From: a virus
Direction: 5' to 3' (one strand)
Virus record (IMG/VR): IMGVR_UViG_3300046532_002697
Coordinates: 1 to 20,140 of that record
Length of the DNA stretch: 20,140 nt
The translations under genes and the position numbers were made by a program. Below, one piece after another: positions 1-7,242 of this stretch; position 1 is the stretch's first letter, and each line of letters opens with the position of its first letter. The notes beneath the pieces were generated by a model that saw nothing but the letters and a program-made list of their open reading frames with translations, did no database searches and was not told the DNA's origin.

Positions 1-1878
1 ACCTCCGACTCCTATACCCCCAAATGATACAGAATTCTTCGAGGTAGTGTTCGTGTCAGGTCCCCGGAAGTCCGGTGTGACGTTCTCTGACTTGAACTCC
101 AGCGTGCTTGGCATACCAGACATCGCCTGATCTACCTGCTGTTTCATCTGGCTCAGTTGCATCATCTTCATTGACCCTTCGACTTCCATCTGCAACGTAG
201 TCAACCTAATCTGGTCGAGGATTGCAGAGGCAGCCATGTCGTCACCATCTTCTTTCACGGCGCGGTACTGATCAAGTAACGCCAACACCGGTGCGGTCTG
301 GCGAGTCAGTATCTCCATGTTCTGAGAAGACAGTAGCTTGGGGTCTTGGATGTTAAGGATATGCTCGCGAACGTACTCAAGTGATGTAAGCGGTTCGCCT
401 GTCACAGTAGGCGCCATAGCCATGTTCGCTACGTTCCACCTGATGGTCTCGTCTTCTGGTAGGACGAGCTCAAGTGTTACAGTGATGGCGTCATGACCAA
501 TAATTTCACTCGGCTCAATTTCTTTGTTGCTGAACCTATGCCGGTCAAACCGTTTGCCCGAGACCGTTATGGGCTCAAACGCACCCGTCTCATACTGAGC
601 CACAAGAACTTCCAGACATCCCTCCAGACAGAGCTGGACCGCCTCCATCCGGGGCAGTACTCGATGTTCAAGGTTGTTTCCAAGTTGGCGGAGAGCTACG
701 GCACTGAGTGGCTTGTCTAGGATTCCGAATCCTTGAGGCGGGATACCACCAGCAATAGCGTCCCTCTGTAAGAATTCGAGGAGAACTCCTGCTGACCGGT
801 TCATATCCGGCGTGATCATAGGCTGAACGTCTTGTTGGTCTGCGGCAGACACTGCTACCTGAGAGCCCTTTTCGTTCCAGCCTTCTTCCAATTCTTTAGT
901 TCCGTCTGACGACGTTACCTTGGTCGGAGGGTCTGATGCCTTGGATACCATATCGACGATGTACGAGGCAGACCGGTTGATCTTGTCCCACACATGGCGG
1001 TTCTCAGCGAAGATGCTTTCACCGAAGTCGGCAATCATCTTGTTGTGCTTGTCGACGTTCTCTGTCTCACGAGGAGCTAGGTGAGGGTCTGAGCCTACTG
1101 GTGTGATGACACACGGGAAAGACAGAGTGAATAGATCAAATAGCTTCCTAGCCCACTGGTCGTTGACGAGCGTGCCCATCTTGTAGATGTAAGGATGGCG
1201 GTCAAATACTGACGGAGCCTCAGGGTCTGCGTCGGGGTTCTTCTCTCGAACGTAATAGTCGAATACTTCTTCGACTTCGTCGTCGTCGTCGACCTCGTGC
1301 TCCCACCCCTTGAACTCAGGATAGGTATCTCTGATCTCTCCTCGAGACATTCGACGTCTGTGCGACGCCCATACAGGCTCTTCTTCCCCGGGTTGGAATA
1401 CAAATTGAGCAGGGTCTATCGGAAGAATATCCTCGAAAGTCTCTCCGTTTTCACGGCGTCGAAGAAAAGCACGAGCCACAACGTAACGACCCCTAACAAC
1501 TGAGTGCCACGCAAGTTGGCGTTGAACACGAGGGTCTCCGTTCCGTCGCATACGGCGGTCTACGTTAGAAAGCATCCCAATACCGATAGCCTCTGTGAGC
1601 TTGTTACGCTCCTCTTGGTCTTTAGGGGCATCGTCGTTGGGGACACGGATAACCATCTCGGTCTCCGCAATGAAAGCAATAATCTTCTGCGCTAGTACAC
1701 GAGGTTGGTTGGTCGTGTACGCGTCTTCAGGCATGATCTGATCGTCGAGGTCTGGCTCCCAATCTTCAAGAGTCCAGTAAGTCTCGTAGTCACGGTGCAT
1801 ACGGCTGAAGATGGGTTCTTCGTTTCGGAAGTAACGACGTATTGTCTTTATTACTTCGCCGGGATTCGTCGATGGCAT
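1..1878 (-). CDS. Phage portal protein (C-terminus cut by window edge)
   Basis: The minus-strand frame stays open from the ATG at 1878 to position 1, giving at least 626 residues without a stop. It begins MPSTNPGEVIKTIRR and continues as a soluble, mixed alpha/beta protein with an acidic patch (EHEVDDDDEVEEVF) and a late Gln/Met-rich helical stretch (KMMQLSQMKQQ). Its ATG follows directly on the TAG of the large terminase gene, so the two are probably translationally coupled. A protein of this size directly downstream of TerL is, in tailed phages, almost always the portal: the dodecameric ring through which DNA enters the capsid and on which the packaging motor docks. I identify it from position, length and general composition; no short diagnostic portal motif exists. 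The start has no strong Shine-Dalgarno sequence, which fits coupling. The C-terminus lies outside the window. Confidence 0.75.
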   Translation of the reverse strand, partial: MPSTNPGEVIKTIRRYFRNEEPIFSRMHRDYETYWTLEDWEPDLDDQIMPEDAYTTNQPRVLAQKIIAFIAETEMVIRVPNDDAPKDQEERNKLTEAIGIGMLSNVDRRMRRNGDPRVQRQLAWHSVVRGRYVVARAFLRRRENGETFEDILPIDPAQFVFQPGEEEPVWASHRRRMSRGEIRDTYPEFKGWEHEVDDDDEVEEVFDYYVREKNPDADPEAPSVFDRHPYIYKMGTLVNDQWARKLFDLFTLSFPCVITPVGSDPHLAPRETENVDKHNKMIADFGESIFAENRHVWDKINRSASYIVDMVSKASDPPTKVTSSDGTKELEEGWNEKGSQVAVSAADQQDVQPMITPDMNRSAGVLLEFLQRDAIAGGIPPQGFGILDKPLSAVALRQLGNNLEHRVLPRMEAVQLCLEGCLEVLVAQYETGAFEPITVSGKRFDRHRFSNKEIEPSEIIGHDAITVTLELVLPEDETIRWNVANMAMAPTVTGEPLTSLEYVREHILNIQDPKLLSSQNMEILTRQTAPVLALLDQYRAVKEDGDDMAASAILDQIRLTTLQMEVEGSMKMMQLSQMKQQVDQAMSGMPSTLEFKSENVTPDFRGPDTNTTSKNSVSFGGIGVGG

Positions 1879-3390
1879 CTATATTCGTGCCTTTATTCGT
1901 CGCCTAGTGCGGCGCTTCACGCCAATGTTCTGTCTGAGCCCACGCCCAGTAGCATATCCCAATTTGTTCACGAACAGGTAGGTCAATGCCTTTATCGAGT
2001 CGCAATAATCGTCGTGAGGCTTAGCGGAAACAAGCTGTCCGGTCGTGTCGGTCTTGTATGAATATACATGTGTCTGACCGTCGAATGGATTTGGCGCGCC
2101 ACCTAGCTCTGAGATCAATAACCTTGCTCTTGGGGAGATAATCATGTTCGGCATGTGGGTATCAGGGTTGATAGTCAGCATGGTCTTGAACCTGTCGATG
2201 CCGGGGAGTATATCTACCTTCTGGGAAGACAGGTGAATGCGTAATTCGCGCTGCCACACCTCTGTATTGCTCTCTTGGGCGCCTGCATGGTACGTTCCTG
2301 CTACGTCGATGACGCCGATGACCTCGTCGTTACCCCACCAGTACTTAGTCTTCACCATTTCACAGATATCTCGCACCGTGAACCCGGGGGTGGAGAGTTT
2401 ATTGATGGCAATCTCGTCAATTACGTGCCATTGCTGGTGAGTATCGCCTGATTCCCCCACAATATCGTGTGGTTGGGTGACAACTACGGCGTAGGTGGAG
2501 CTTCTTCCTGAGTATCCGGGGTCAACCCCGAAATAGACCGGTAGGTCAGGGTCGTATTGAACCTTTGCAACGTGTCTAGTGACATCAAAGCTGCCAAACA
2601 CCCGCCCAGATGGGGGAGCCGGTATTGCAAGGTGTCGTTCTTTCCAAACATCCTCAGGTAACTGTGCTTTTGCACGCTTGAGTTCTTCATTATCTAGCCC
2701 TCCCGGATAAATAAACCGGTTCTCGTGGGAGGGGAATGAGTGTGACGCAGCGTGGTCTTCTTTTTGGGCAGCTTCACTCTGCCATTTAGTCCACAGAGTT
2801 GGATACCAGCCGAGCGAATTCTCGAAAGTTCCTGACATTATCAGTTGACCAAAGCCGGGAAACTGCGCACGTGCCTGCGCACTCCTCCCCAACAGTCTGA
2901 AGTAAACATCCTGACGTACCAAAGCTGCTTCGCAGAGCAGCGTCCACACGGGGGCTTCTGCACGTAAGTTTTTCGGGTCTGCTGCTGACCTTGTCTTGAT
3001 TTCTAATGGCTCTCCTCCGGGGACGGGGACGTTGATCTGTCCCGGGTCAATCATATTGGTAGGCTTGGTTCCCGGTAGTAGCTGCATAAGCCACTCGGCA
3101 ATGTACTCGAACTCAGGTCGGCACAGCTCGTAACTCTCTGCAACAATCCACGCCTTCGCACCTGACGCTTCTTTAGGATGCTTAGCAATGAAGTCGAGAG
3201 TAAGCAGGACAGCCTTCATTGCCGACGTGTGGGACTTAGAGCCTCGCTCTCCTCCAGACGCAAGCAAGGTCGGAGAACTGTCGAACATAAACTGCTCGTG
3301 GCTTGGTCCGGGCAGCTCGTAGCCTAACCCTGAACCGGGGGAACTGTCCTCTAGATACTTCCAAAGAACCTTTGCTTTTTCTACCTGCAT
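1879..3390 (-). CDS. terL: Terminase large subunit (packaging ATPase/nuclease)
   Basis: This 503-residue protein has the usual TerL size and two-domain layout. The N-terminal ATPase has a degenerate Walker A loop at residues 44-53 (ASGGERGSKS) and a Walker B-like strand at about 148-154 (VWTLLCEA) ending in an acidic residue. The C-terminal RNase H-fold nuclease shows three metal-binding acidic sites: D290 in VYFGVDPGYSG, D362 in VIGVIDVAG, and the HDDYCDS cluster near residue 460. TerL pumps DNA into the prohead at the portal vertex and cuts the concatemer. The gene is preceded on the same strand by two tiny genes and followed without a gap by the portal gene. It is oriented like the small terminase subunit at 8348-8839, but plus-strand genes separate the two. 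The family assignment is firm; which packaging strategy (headful, cos) it uses cannot be read from it. Confidence 0.93.
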   Translation of the reverse strand: MQVEKAKVLWKYLEDSSPGSGLGYELPGPSHEQFMFDSSPTLLASGGERGSKSHTSAMKAVLLTLDFIAKHPKEASGAKAWIVAESYELCRPEFEYIAEWLMQLLPGTKPTNMIDPGQINVPVPGGEPLEIKTRSAADPKNLRAEAPVWTLLCEAALVRQDVYFRLLGRSAQARAQFPGFGQLIMSGTFENSLGWYPTLWTKWQSEAAQKEDHAASHSFPSHENRFIYPGGLDNEELKRAKAQLPEDVWKERHLAIPAPPSGRVFGSFDVTRHVAKVQYDPDLPVYFGVDPGYSGRSSTYAVVVTQPHDIVGESGDTHQQWHVIDEIAINKLSTPGFTVRDICEMVKTKYWWGNDEVIGVIDVAGTYHAGAQESNTEVWQRELRIHLSSQKVDILPGIDRFKTMLTINPDTHMPNMIISPRARLLISELGGAPNPFDGQTHVYSYKTDTTGQLVSAKPHDDYCDSIKALTYLFVNKLGYATGRGLRQNIGVKRRTRRRIKARI

Positions 3391-3408
3391 AAAAGCAATA
3401 GTACACGA

Positions 3409-3501
3409 CTAACTCTTCGGAACAGGCTTGCCCTGAAGACTGACGTAGATCGCTCGCAGCAACGCTGGAGACACCGTAGTGCTTTGAATCTGCTCCGACA
3501 T
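3409..3501 (-). CDS. Tiny protein between small basic gene and TerL (30 aa)
   Basis: The ATG at 3501 overlaps the stop of the preceding small gene in a TAATG arrangement, and the frame ends 18 bases before terL. The product is MSEQIQSTTVSPALLRAIYV followed by SLQGKPVPKS: an uncharged N-terminus, a short predicted helix and a basic tail, with no membrane segment or cysteine. I do not recognise it. Its support is the overlapping start/stop and its place in a tight operon ending in terL and the portal gene. Confidence 0.5.
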   Translation of the reverse strand: MSEQIQSTTVSPALLRAIYVSLQGKPVPKS

Positions 3502-3599
3502 TACTTCTTCCTCTTTGGCATTGAAACAACCTTCTTAACTGGCTGCTTCTTAGAAGGACGACCCACCTTATTCCCGTACGTACCCTTGCCTGCTGGCAT
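3501..3599 (-). CDS. Very small basic protein, MPAGKGTYG type (32 aa)
   Basis: The product starts MPAGKGTYGNKVGRPSKK and ends VSMPKRKK; 10 of its 32 residues are Lys or Arg. The ATG at 3599 has an upstream AGGAA (TTAGGAATCAGTTATG), an acceptable ribosome-binding site. From memory, very similar short proteins beginning MPAGKGTYG and rich in RPPKK are common in marine phage genomes and have no assigned function; I cannot check this here. The GRPSKK stretch resembles an AT-hook core (GRP), so nucleic-acid binding is possible but is inference. It is the first gene of the left minus-strand operon and has a promoter-like sequence 36-66 bases upstream. Confidence 0.7.
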   Translation of the reverse strand: MPAGKGTYGNKVGRPSKKQPVKKVVSMPKRKK

Positions 3600-3634
3600 A
3601 ACTGATTCCTAACTATGCTGTCCCGGCTACCCGG

Positions 3635-3665
3635 GTGATACCTAACAGCATATACCCCATGTCAA
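3635..3665 (-). promoter_or_regulatory. Sigma70-like promoter for the terL operon
   Basis: On the minus strand a perfect -35 box TTGACA (3665-3660) is followed after 19 bases by TATCAC (3640-3635) as -10. The predicted transcript would start about 28 bases before the ATG at 3599. The spacer is longer than the optimal 17, so the -10 choice is uncertain. The same TATCAC hexamer is the best -10 for the minus-strand promoter at 9002-9030. Confidence 0.45.
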
Positions 3666-3728
3666 GTAAACTCAAACTCATAAAATACTGGCGGGGATAG
3701 TATTCTTACTTTAGCTCTAGTTCCGGTA

Positions 3729-3764
3729 AGGAGTACCCCGGTCTAACAAGACCCGGTTACTCCT
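3729..3764. repeat. Long imperfect hairpin, 15-bp arms
   Basis: AGGAGTACCCCGGTC (3729-3743) can pair with GACCCGGTTACTCCT (3750-3764) around the loop TAACAA, with two mismatches. No T-run follows on either strand, so it is not a canonical intrinsic terminator. It could be an RNA stability or processing element, or a protein-binding site. Confidence 0.6.
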
Positions 3765-3785
3765 ATAGCTATGCAGCTGTACAAC

Positions 3786-3803
3786 TACGTACTGTAGTAC
3801 GTA
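3786..3803. repeat. Palindrome TACGTACT-GT-AGTACGTA
   Basis: Eight-base arms flank a two-base centre. A related ACGTAC-TTT-GTACGT palindrome lies at 6154-6168 in the next gene-free stretch. The symmetry suits a dimeric DNA-binding protein, but no protein can be assigned. Confidence 0.5.
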
Positions 3804-3824
3804 AGTACAGACTGCCTGCTATTG

Positions 3825-3858
3825 TCCTCTTATCCACCCCGCCATGGTGGTAAGAGGA
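3825..3858. repeat. Hairpin TCCTCTTA...TAAGAGGA
   Basis: Outer arms of 8 bp (3825-3832 and 3851-3858) are continued by an inner CCACC/GGTGG pairing with one bulged T. The hairpin ends 24 bases before the -35 box of the plus-strand promoter at 3882. No T-run follows. Confidence 0.5.
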
Positions 3859-3881
3859 ACACAGATGATTGCTCCAACCTA

Positions 3882-3909
3882 TTGACACATGCGTACCTCA
3901 GTCTATAAG
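3882..3909 (+). promoter_or_regulatory. Strong sigma70-like promoter
   Basis: TTGACA (3882-3887), a 16-base spacer and TATAAG (3904-3909) make the best sigma70-type match I found in the window. A transcript would start near 3916 and read rightward through about 860 bases of hairpin-rich sequence before reaching the first confident gene at 4779. That long leader, or a separate small RNA, is an inference. Confidence 0.6.
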
Positions 3910-4388
3910 TTAGTACAATCAACTAGCGTAGTACCATGTAGCTTAGTAGCTAACACAGTGCAGACATCATGGTCTGTACTAGAGTGTTAGGTACACTCTG
4001 ACTCCTTCAGCTTGAGCTTCAGTCGTAGTTAGCTACTACGAACAACGGACTCGGATTCATACGGTAGTATGTTGTAGGTGTTGAATGACTACGAATCCAC
4101 AGGACTAGCATCTAGTACTGAGTAGTCAGATACCGACCTAGTTCCGATCTCCTACCTCTACTACAGCCGTAGAGGACGATCAGGTTCACACACATGTCGA
4201 ACCACACCGTGGACAAATGAAGCATCGCCCCTCGTCGCCCAAGCTCTCCTCAGCTCAGCTGTCCACTCTGCTACGAGCCGACGAGCAGCCCACCCTACGG
4301 GTGTAGGGAAGATGGCTGCACAGTCTGGCGGCAGGCTCGTACGCATCTGCTGCCACAAGTCTTCACAGCACAGCTCCTTCACACTCGC

Positions 4389-4505
4389 ATGAAGACCAAG
4401 CACAAGCCTTTGTATTGCTTGTCTTGTGGCACCCACCAGTATCTCTCCCCTTTGGGGAGCACTGAAGATACTGCTGTGCAGATGCACCTACTACCACCAA
4501 CTTGA
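4389..4505 (+). CDS. Possible tiny Cys-containing protein (38 aa)
   Basis: The frame begins MKTKHKPLYCLSCGTHQYL, with a CLSC zinc-knuckle-like pair, and ends TAVQMHLLPPT. Its ATG overlaps the TGA of an upstream 26-residue frame (4312-4392, beginning MAAQSGGRLVRICCHK) as ATGA. Before that, a 29-residue frame (4217-4306, beginning MKHRPSSPKLSSAQLS) overlaps an 8-residue frame at 4194-4220 in the same ATGA way. No good Shine-Dalgarno sequence precedes any of them. The overlaps resemble real translational coupling, but frames this short arise by chance. Confidence 0.2.
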   Translation: MKTKHKPLYCLSCGTHQYLSPLGSTEDTAVQMHLLPPT

Positions 4506-4695
4506 TACAGGGTACGGGAAAGAGTTGTGGAGATTAGGGCGTTGTATCCCCTTGGTGGTCACGTGTCACGGAAAGCCCTTGCTGCACCCATGCGTAGAGG
4601 TCTCACAGCGAGCCAGAGCACCTGCGCTCGTAGCGGACAGGCACTCAGTCACCAGTGAGCTTCCCTAACGCCTGTGTGAGAGGGCGCATTCCTCT

Positions 4696-4776
4696 ATGAC
4701 TCGCACCCACTTTCCCATAACCAGATCAAGATCGGGGGTAGTTCACTCTCGAACGTATAGCCAGAAAGAACAGTAA
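4696..4776 (+). CDS. Possible tiny basic protein ahead of DUF2493 gene (26 aa)
   Basis: The frame begins MTRTHFPITRSRSG and ends TYSQKEQ, stopping two bases before the start codon of the DUF2493 gene. It is basic and has no hydrophobic segment. No Shine-Dalgarno sequence is visible. The tight spacing to the next gene is the only positive evidence. Confidence 0.2.
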   Translation: MTRTHFPITRSRSGVVHSRTYSQKEQ

Positions 4777-4778
4777 CG

Positions 4779-5231
4779 ATGTCTACCACTAACGAGTTCC
4801 GACTACTAATCACGGGAGGTCGTGAGTTCACCGACCGTTCAGTGATCGAACGAGCGTTGCTCGATATCGAACAGCGACCCGACGTGGTCATCCACGGCGA
4901 TACAGCCGGAGCTGATCGTATCGCAGGTGAGATCGCAGACACACACGGAATCGACGTCTGGAAGTTCCCTGCGAACTGGGCACGGTACGGCAAGTCTGCC
5001 GGACCGCGCCGGAACCACCAGATGCTCGTCGAGGGACGCCCGACGCACGTTCTAGCGTTTCCCGGAGGACGGGGAACCGAGAACATGTGCAAACAGGCTT
5101 CTAAAGCCGGGTTGCTCGTGCGTCGTATAGAGCCAAACGAGCCCGAATGGAGCGAAGACGCTCTCGAACTCGTTCATCTCTCGTCGCCCTTTGCAGATGC
5201 ATTGAATACTCCAACTATCGACAAGGACTAA
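4779..5231 (+). CDS. DUF2493 / YspA-type SLOG-fold protein
   Basis: The 150-residue product has the features of the cpYpsA-related SLOG family (DUF2493). An N-terminal strand is followed by a Gly-rich turn (LLITGGREFTD, residues 8-18), then VIHGDTAGADRIAGEIA (about 37-53) with the HGDxxGAD signature, WxxWxxYGKSAGPRRN-like (FPANWARYGKSAGPRRN), and VLAFPGGRGTENM (about 90-102). SLOG domains bind nucleotides or nucleotide-derived ligands. DUF2493 proteins are common in phages, but their role there is not established. The length is typical for the single-domain form. The next gene starts four bases after its stop, so the two are cotranscribed. Confidence 0.85.
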   Translation: MSTTNEFRLLITGGREFTDRSVIERALLDIEQRPDVVIHGDTAGADRIAGEIADTHGIDVWKFPANWARYGKSAGPRRNHQMLVEGRPTHVLAFPGGRGTENMCKQASKAGLLVRRIEPNEPEWSEDALELVHLSSPFADALNTPTIDKD

Positions 5232-5235
5232 TGAT

Positions 5236-5952
5236 ATGTCAATGCTCACTAAAAATTCAAAGTTTGCCTACTACGTACACGAGTCCGAAGATGGTCAGCC
5301 TATGACCGTCGAGGGCACAGACGCTACGTTTAGCCATGTGATCGAAGTCACAACCACAGGTTGGACGCCGAGCACCGTAGACGTCTGGGGTGTTTGCACG
5401 ACCTGCAAACAGACAGTACGAGTTGAGCTCCACTCACACTCGCACAAATGCGAGCTCACAGACGTTGAGGGTTGCTCGTGGGTGAGCCCAGAGGATATCG
5501 AACATCCTCAAACGGACGGGCTCATCCCACCCGAAAGCATCGGAGATTGGGACTCATCGCTGTACCTCGTTGGACCGACAGGTTCCAACTACGGCAAACA
5601 AACTCGCCGTGTGAACGGCGTGGTTGTGGAGAGCGATGAAGTTACCCAGCTGCCTGAGAGGGCTCCCCGAGACCTTGAAGAGCTCGAAGCTCCATTCAAG
5701 TGCTCGTACTGCAAGGATACCTTCCAATCTGGAATTTACTATTCCATGTTGCACACTTGCCCCGGCTCAGCCGAAGGTAAAGCCATGCTGAAGCTTCTGA
5801 AAGCTGGCTTCTACGATACCGACAGCGAGCGACCGCAGCGAACTGTCGTCCGTCGTGAAGCGGCTTCACGAGACAACTGGTTCGATGCAGATCGCAACAA
5901 GGTTCCATCCGAGCTCGGCAAGCTCGACTGGATGAACCCTCGACAAGACTAA
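5236..5952 (+). CDS. Unknown protein with two CCHC zinc-knuckle modules
   Basis: This 238-residue protein is not a family I recognise. It carries two Cys/His modules of nearly identical layout: C54-x2-C57-x12-H70-x-C72 (VCTTCK...HKC) and C156-x2-C159-x13-H173-x-C175 (KCSYCK...HTC). Each could bind one zinc ion. An acidic linker of about 80 residues lies between them, and the C-terminal 50 residues are basic and Trp-containing. The arrangement suggests internal duplication of a small zinc finger and a nucleic-acid or protein-binding role, which is inference. It follows the DUF2493 gene by four bases. A strong terminator begins six bases after its stop codon. Confidence 0.8.
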   Translation: MSMLTKNSKFAYYVHESEDGQPMTVEGTDATFSHVIEVTTTGWTPSTVDVWGVCTTCKQTVRVELHSHSHKCELTDVEGCSWVSPEDIEHPQTDGLIPPESIGDWDSSLYLVGPTGSNYGKQTRRVNGVVVESDEVTQLPERAPRDLEELEAPFKCSYCKDTFQSGIYYSMLHTCPGSAEGKAMLKLLKAGFYDTDSERPQRTVVRREAASRDNWFDADRNKVPSELGKLDWMNPRQD

Positions 5953-5958
5953 TGCGCC

Positions 5959-5998
5959 GGGGAGTGGGCTTCTAACGAAGCCTGCTCCCCTTTTCTTT
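5959..5998 (+). terminator. Rho-independent terminator
   Basis: GGGGAGTGGGCTTC (5959-5972), loop TAAC, then GAAGCCTGCTCCCC (5977-5990), followed by TTTTCTTTT. The stem is continuous apart from a central T-T/T-G irregularity. It closes the 4779-5952 transcription unit. The GGGG-x-GGGC...GCC-TG-CCCC design recurs at 7443 and 7902. Confidence 0.92.
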
Positions 5999-6034
5999 TG
6001 GCACCAGCCTTCGATTTAGCCACACTGAGCAACC

Positions 6035-6133
6035 ATGGTTTCAGGGAGCTGGTCGGCGTGGGTGCGAGGCTCTGCGAGCGGCACCACGACGCCGACTCTT
6101 AGTGTCGGGATTGCGGCTATAGCAAGTCGTTGA
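6035..6133 (+). CDS. Possible small protein (32 aa)
   Basis: The frame reads MVSGSWSAWVRGSASG then TTTPTLSVGIAAIASR. It is Ser/Ala/Gly/Thr-rich with a weakly hydrophobic C-terminus. There is no clear Shine-Dalgarno sequence. It follows the terminator at 5959 and would need its own promoter. Weak candidate. Confidence 0.15.
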   Translation: MVSGSWSAWVRGSASGTTTPTLSVGIAAIASR

Positions 6134-6407
6134 CTTGCCAGCCACCCGGCACGACGTACTTTGTACGTATGCAACATTCTGACATTAGCTACCCTTCGAG
6201 TTCCTTCCAGCTGTGTCCTTGAACAGGGGCGGGAAACGAATCTGCACCAACGCTCATTCTCCATGCAGGAATTGGCTCTGCGGCACGCTGCTCAATCCGA
6301 GGCTTGAACAGCGTGAGGATGCACAATTCCCTAGCACTCCGACCACTTATGGAGCAGTTGAGTTACCTGTCGCCCTTGGGATTCAAGGGCACACAACAAG
6401 AGAAAGG

Positions 6408-6422
6408 AACCCTAACAGGGTT
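6408..6422 (+). promoter_or_regulatory. Hairpin between Shine-Dalgarno and start of 6431 gene
   Basis: AACCCT-AAC-AGGGTT lies between an AAAGGA purine run (about 6403-6408) and the ATG at 6431. The purine run is too far from the start to work directly, but folding the 15-base hairpin would bring it to about eight bases. Structure-bridged ribosome binding is an inference. A weaker alternative is that AGGG inside the hairpin is itself the Shine-Dalgarno sequence and the hairpin is inhibitory. Confidence 0.35.
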
Positions 6423-6430
6423 ATCCGCTA

Positions 6431-7186
6431 ATGACACAACAGAATATTGCACCGCAAGCGTTCAAATACGTCTGTGCATGTGGCGGTGGCTGCCGTAGTC
6501 TAGAGTATCTAGACCGACACATAGCCACTGCTGCTGACCCTACCAAGGAAACTTGGTACAGCATCGACGGAATTGCTCAGCTCTTCGGTCTGCCTGAAGG
6601 CACACACGCTCGCATTGGCGACGTTGTACCTCAGTACAACACCCAGATGGGTGCTGCTGACTTTCAGACAAACGTTGCTCAGTGGAAAGCTTTCCTTGCC
6701 GAACGTGGTATCGGAAAGTCTTCGGAGCCGAACACCTCGCCTGATGGCATCTGTGTTTCGCTCACGAAATCCACTGGTCTTCGTTGTGACCGACGTGCCG
6801 CTGGTGGCGCTGACATCTGCGCACCGCACTCTGCCCGACCGGGTCGAGACCGTATAACGGTCTATCCGACCATGGTAGGTCAGGTGCCTGCACCAACTGG
6901 TGTGCGAACACCAGTAGGGACTGGAGTGATCTTCACTCCTCAGACCCCGCACGTGCAGCCGTCAGCTCCAGTAGGAGCCGCCGACCCGGTCTTGCAGTCT
7001 CTGCAAGACATCATGGGTCAGCTGAAGAGCTTCGACTCTCGAATTACTTCGATGGAAGAAGTCTCCACTGCTCCAGCACCAGCTGCTGCGCCAGCGCCTG
7101 CCGTCGTACCGGTTCCAGAACCGGCTGCTAAGGAGTCTGTGACTCCGATTTCCGCACTTCTAGCGAAGCTCGGGAAATCCAGCTAG
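6431..7186 (+). CDS. Unknown protein with Cys-rich ends and Pro/Ala linker
   Basis: The 251-residue product is unrecognised. The N-terminus has a compact Cys cluster (YVCACGGGC, about residues 14-22) followed by LEYLDRH, possibly a zinc site. A second possible cluster is CVSLTKSTGLRCDRR...DICAPHS (about 108-135). Residues 195-210 form a short helix, followed by a Pro/Ala-rich linker (about 213-236) and a final helix (PISALLAKLGK). The Pro/Ala linker and terminal helix suggest a flexible tether to a partner. The start is the first ATG after an in-frame stop at 6413. A perfect GC hairpin begins seven bases after the stop codon. Confidence 0.8.
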   Translation: MTQQNIAPQAFKYVCACGGGCRSLEYLDRHIATAADPTKETWYSIDGIAQLFGLPEGTHARIGDVVPQYNTQMGAADFQTNVAQWKAFLAERGIGKSSEPNTSPDGICVSLTKSTGLRCDRRAAGGADICAPHSARPGRDRITVYPTMVGQVPAPTGVRTPVGTGVIFTPQTPHVQPSAPVGAADPVLQSLQDIMGQLKSFDSRITSMEEVSTAPAPAAAPAPAVVPVPEPAAKESVTPISALLAKLGKSS

Positions 7187-7192
7187 TTCTTA

Positions 7193-7218
7193 GCCCGCCT
7201 GCAACTTTGCAGGCGGGC
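7193..7218 (+). terminator. Perfect 10-bp GC hairpin after the 6431 gene
   Basis: GCCCGCCTGC (7193-7202), loop AACTTT, GCAGGCGGGC (7209-7218). The stem is perfect, but ACACCGG follows instead of a T-run. It may be an inefficient or Rho-assisted terminator, or a 3'-end stabiliser. The next gene begins only 25 bases later. Confidence 0.5.
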
Positions 7219-7242
7219 ACACCGGTTCTTCGGGAGATGCTG

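Larger units (their letters stand above)
3600..4778. other. 1.2-kb gene-poor, hairpin-rich divergent region
   Basis: No convincing gene is seen between the leftward packaging operon and the rightward DUF2493 gene. The left half (3600-4200) is crowded with inverted repeats: 3622-3635, 3729-3764, 3786-3803, 3825-3858, CAGAC/GTCTG at 3961-3976, AGAGTGT/ACACTCT near 3981-3999, CGTAGT/ACTACG near 4024-4040, CATAC/GTATG near 4058-4071 and CCTCTAC/GTAGAGG at 4155-4175. The hexamer TAGTAC or its complement occurs at 3795, 3911, 3929, 3976 and 4113. The right half (4200-4778) has a chain of tiny overlapping plus-strand reading frames of uncertain meaning. Possible roles are a replication origin, a regulatory hub or a structured untranslated RNA. 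No tRNA cloverleaf fits. Confidence 0.6.
6001..6430. other. Gene-poor spacer with clustered small hairpins
   Basis: No confident gene is seen. Four perfect inverted repeats occur: CCGAC/GTCGG at 6092-6108 (7-base loop), GCAAGTC/GACTTGC at 6122-6138 (loop GTT), ACGTAC/GTACGT at 6154-6168 (loop TTT) and GCCCTTG/CAAGGGC at 6372-6390 (loop GGATT). One weak 32-residue frame at 6035-6133 is listed separately. A promoter for the 6431 gene must lie here, but no good -35/-10 pair is visible. TTGACT at 6130 has no matching -10 box at a normal distance. Confidence 0.5.

Noticed and set aside
1297-2061. Plus-strand open frames of 63-118 codons
   Set aside because: They lie opposite the portal and terminase genes and have composition of antisense shadows with no ribosome-binding sites.
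3921-4000. tRNA-like cluster of stems (GTAGCTTAG, CAGAC/GTCTG, AGAGTGT/ACACTCT)
   Set aside because: The anticodon loop would have six bases and the third stem lacks a T-loop; no acceptor stem pairs.
3600-4200. CRISPR-like repeat array
   Set aside because: The repeats are short, differently spaced and mostly inverted; no regular repeat-spacer pattern.
4161-4487. Minus-strand 108-codon frame
   Set aside because: No Shine-Dalgarno sequence, no recognisable motif, and it sits in a gene-poor region; treated as chance.
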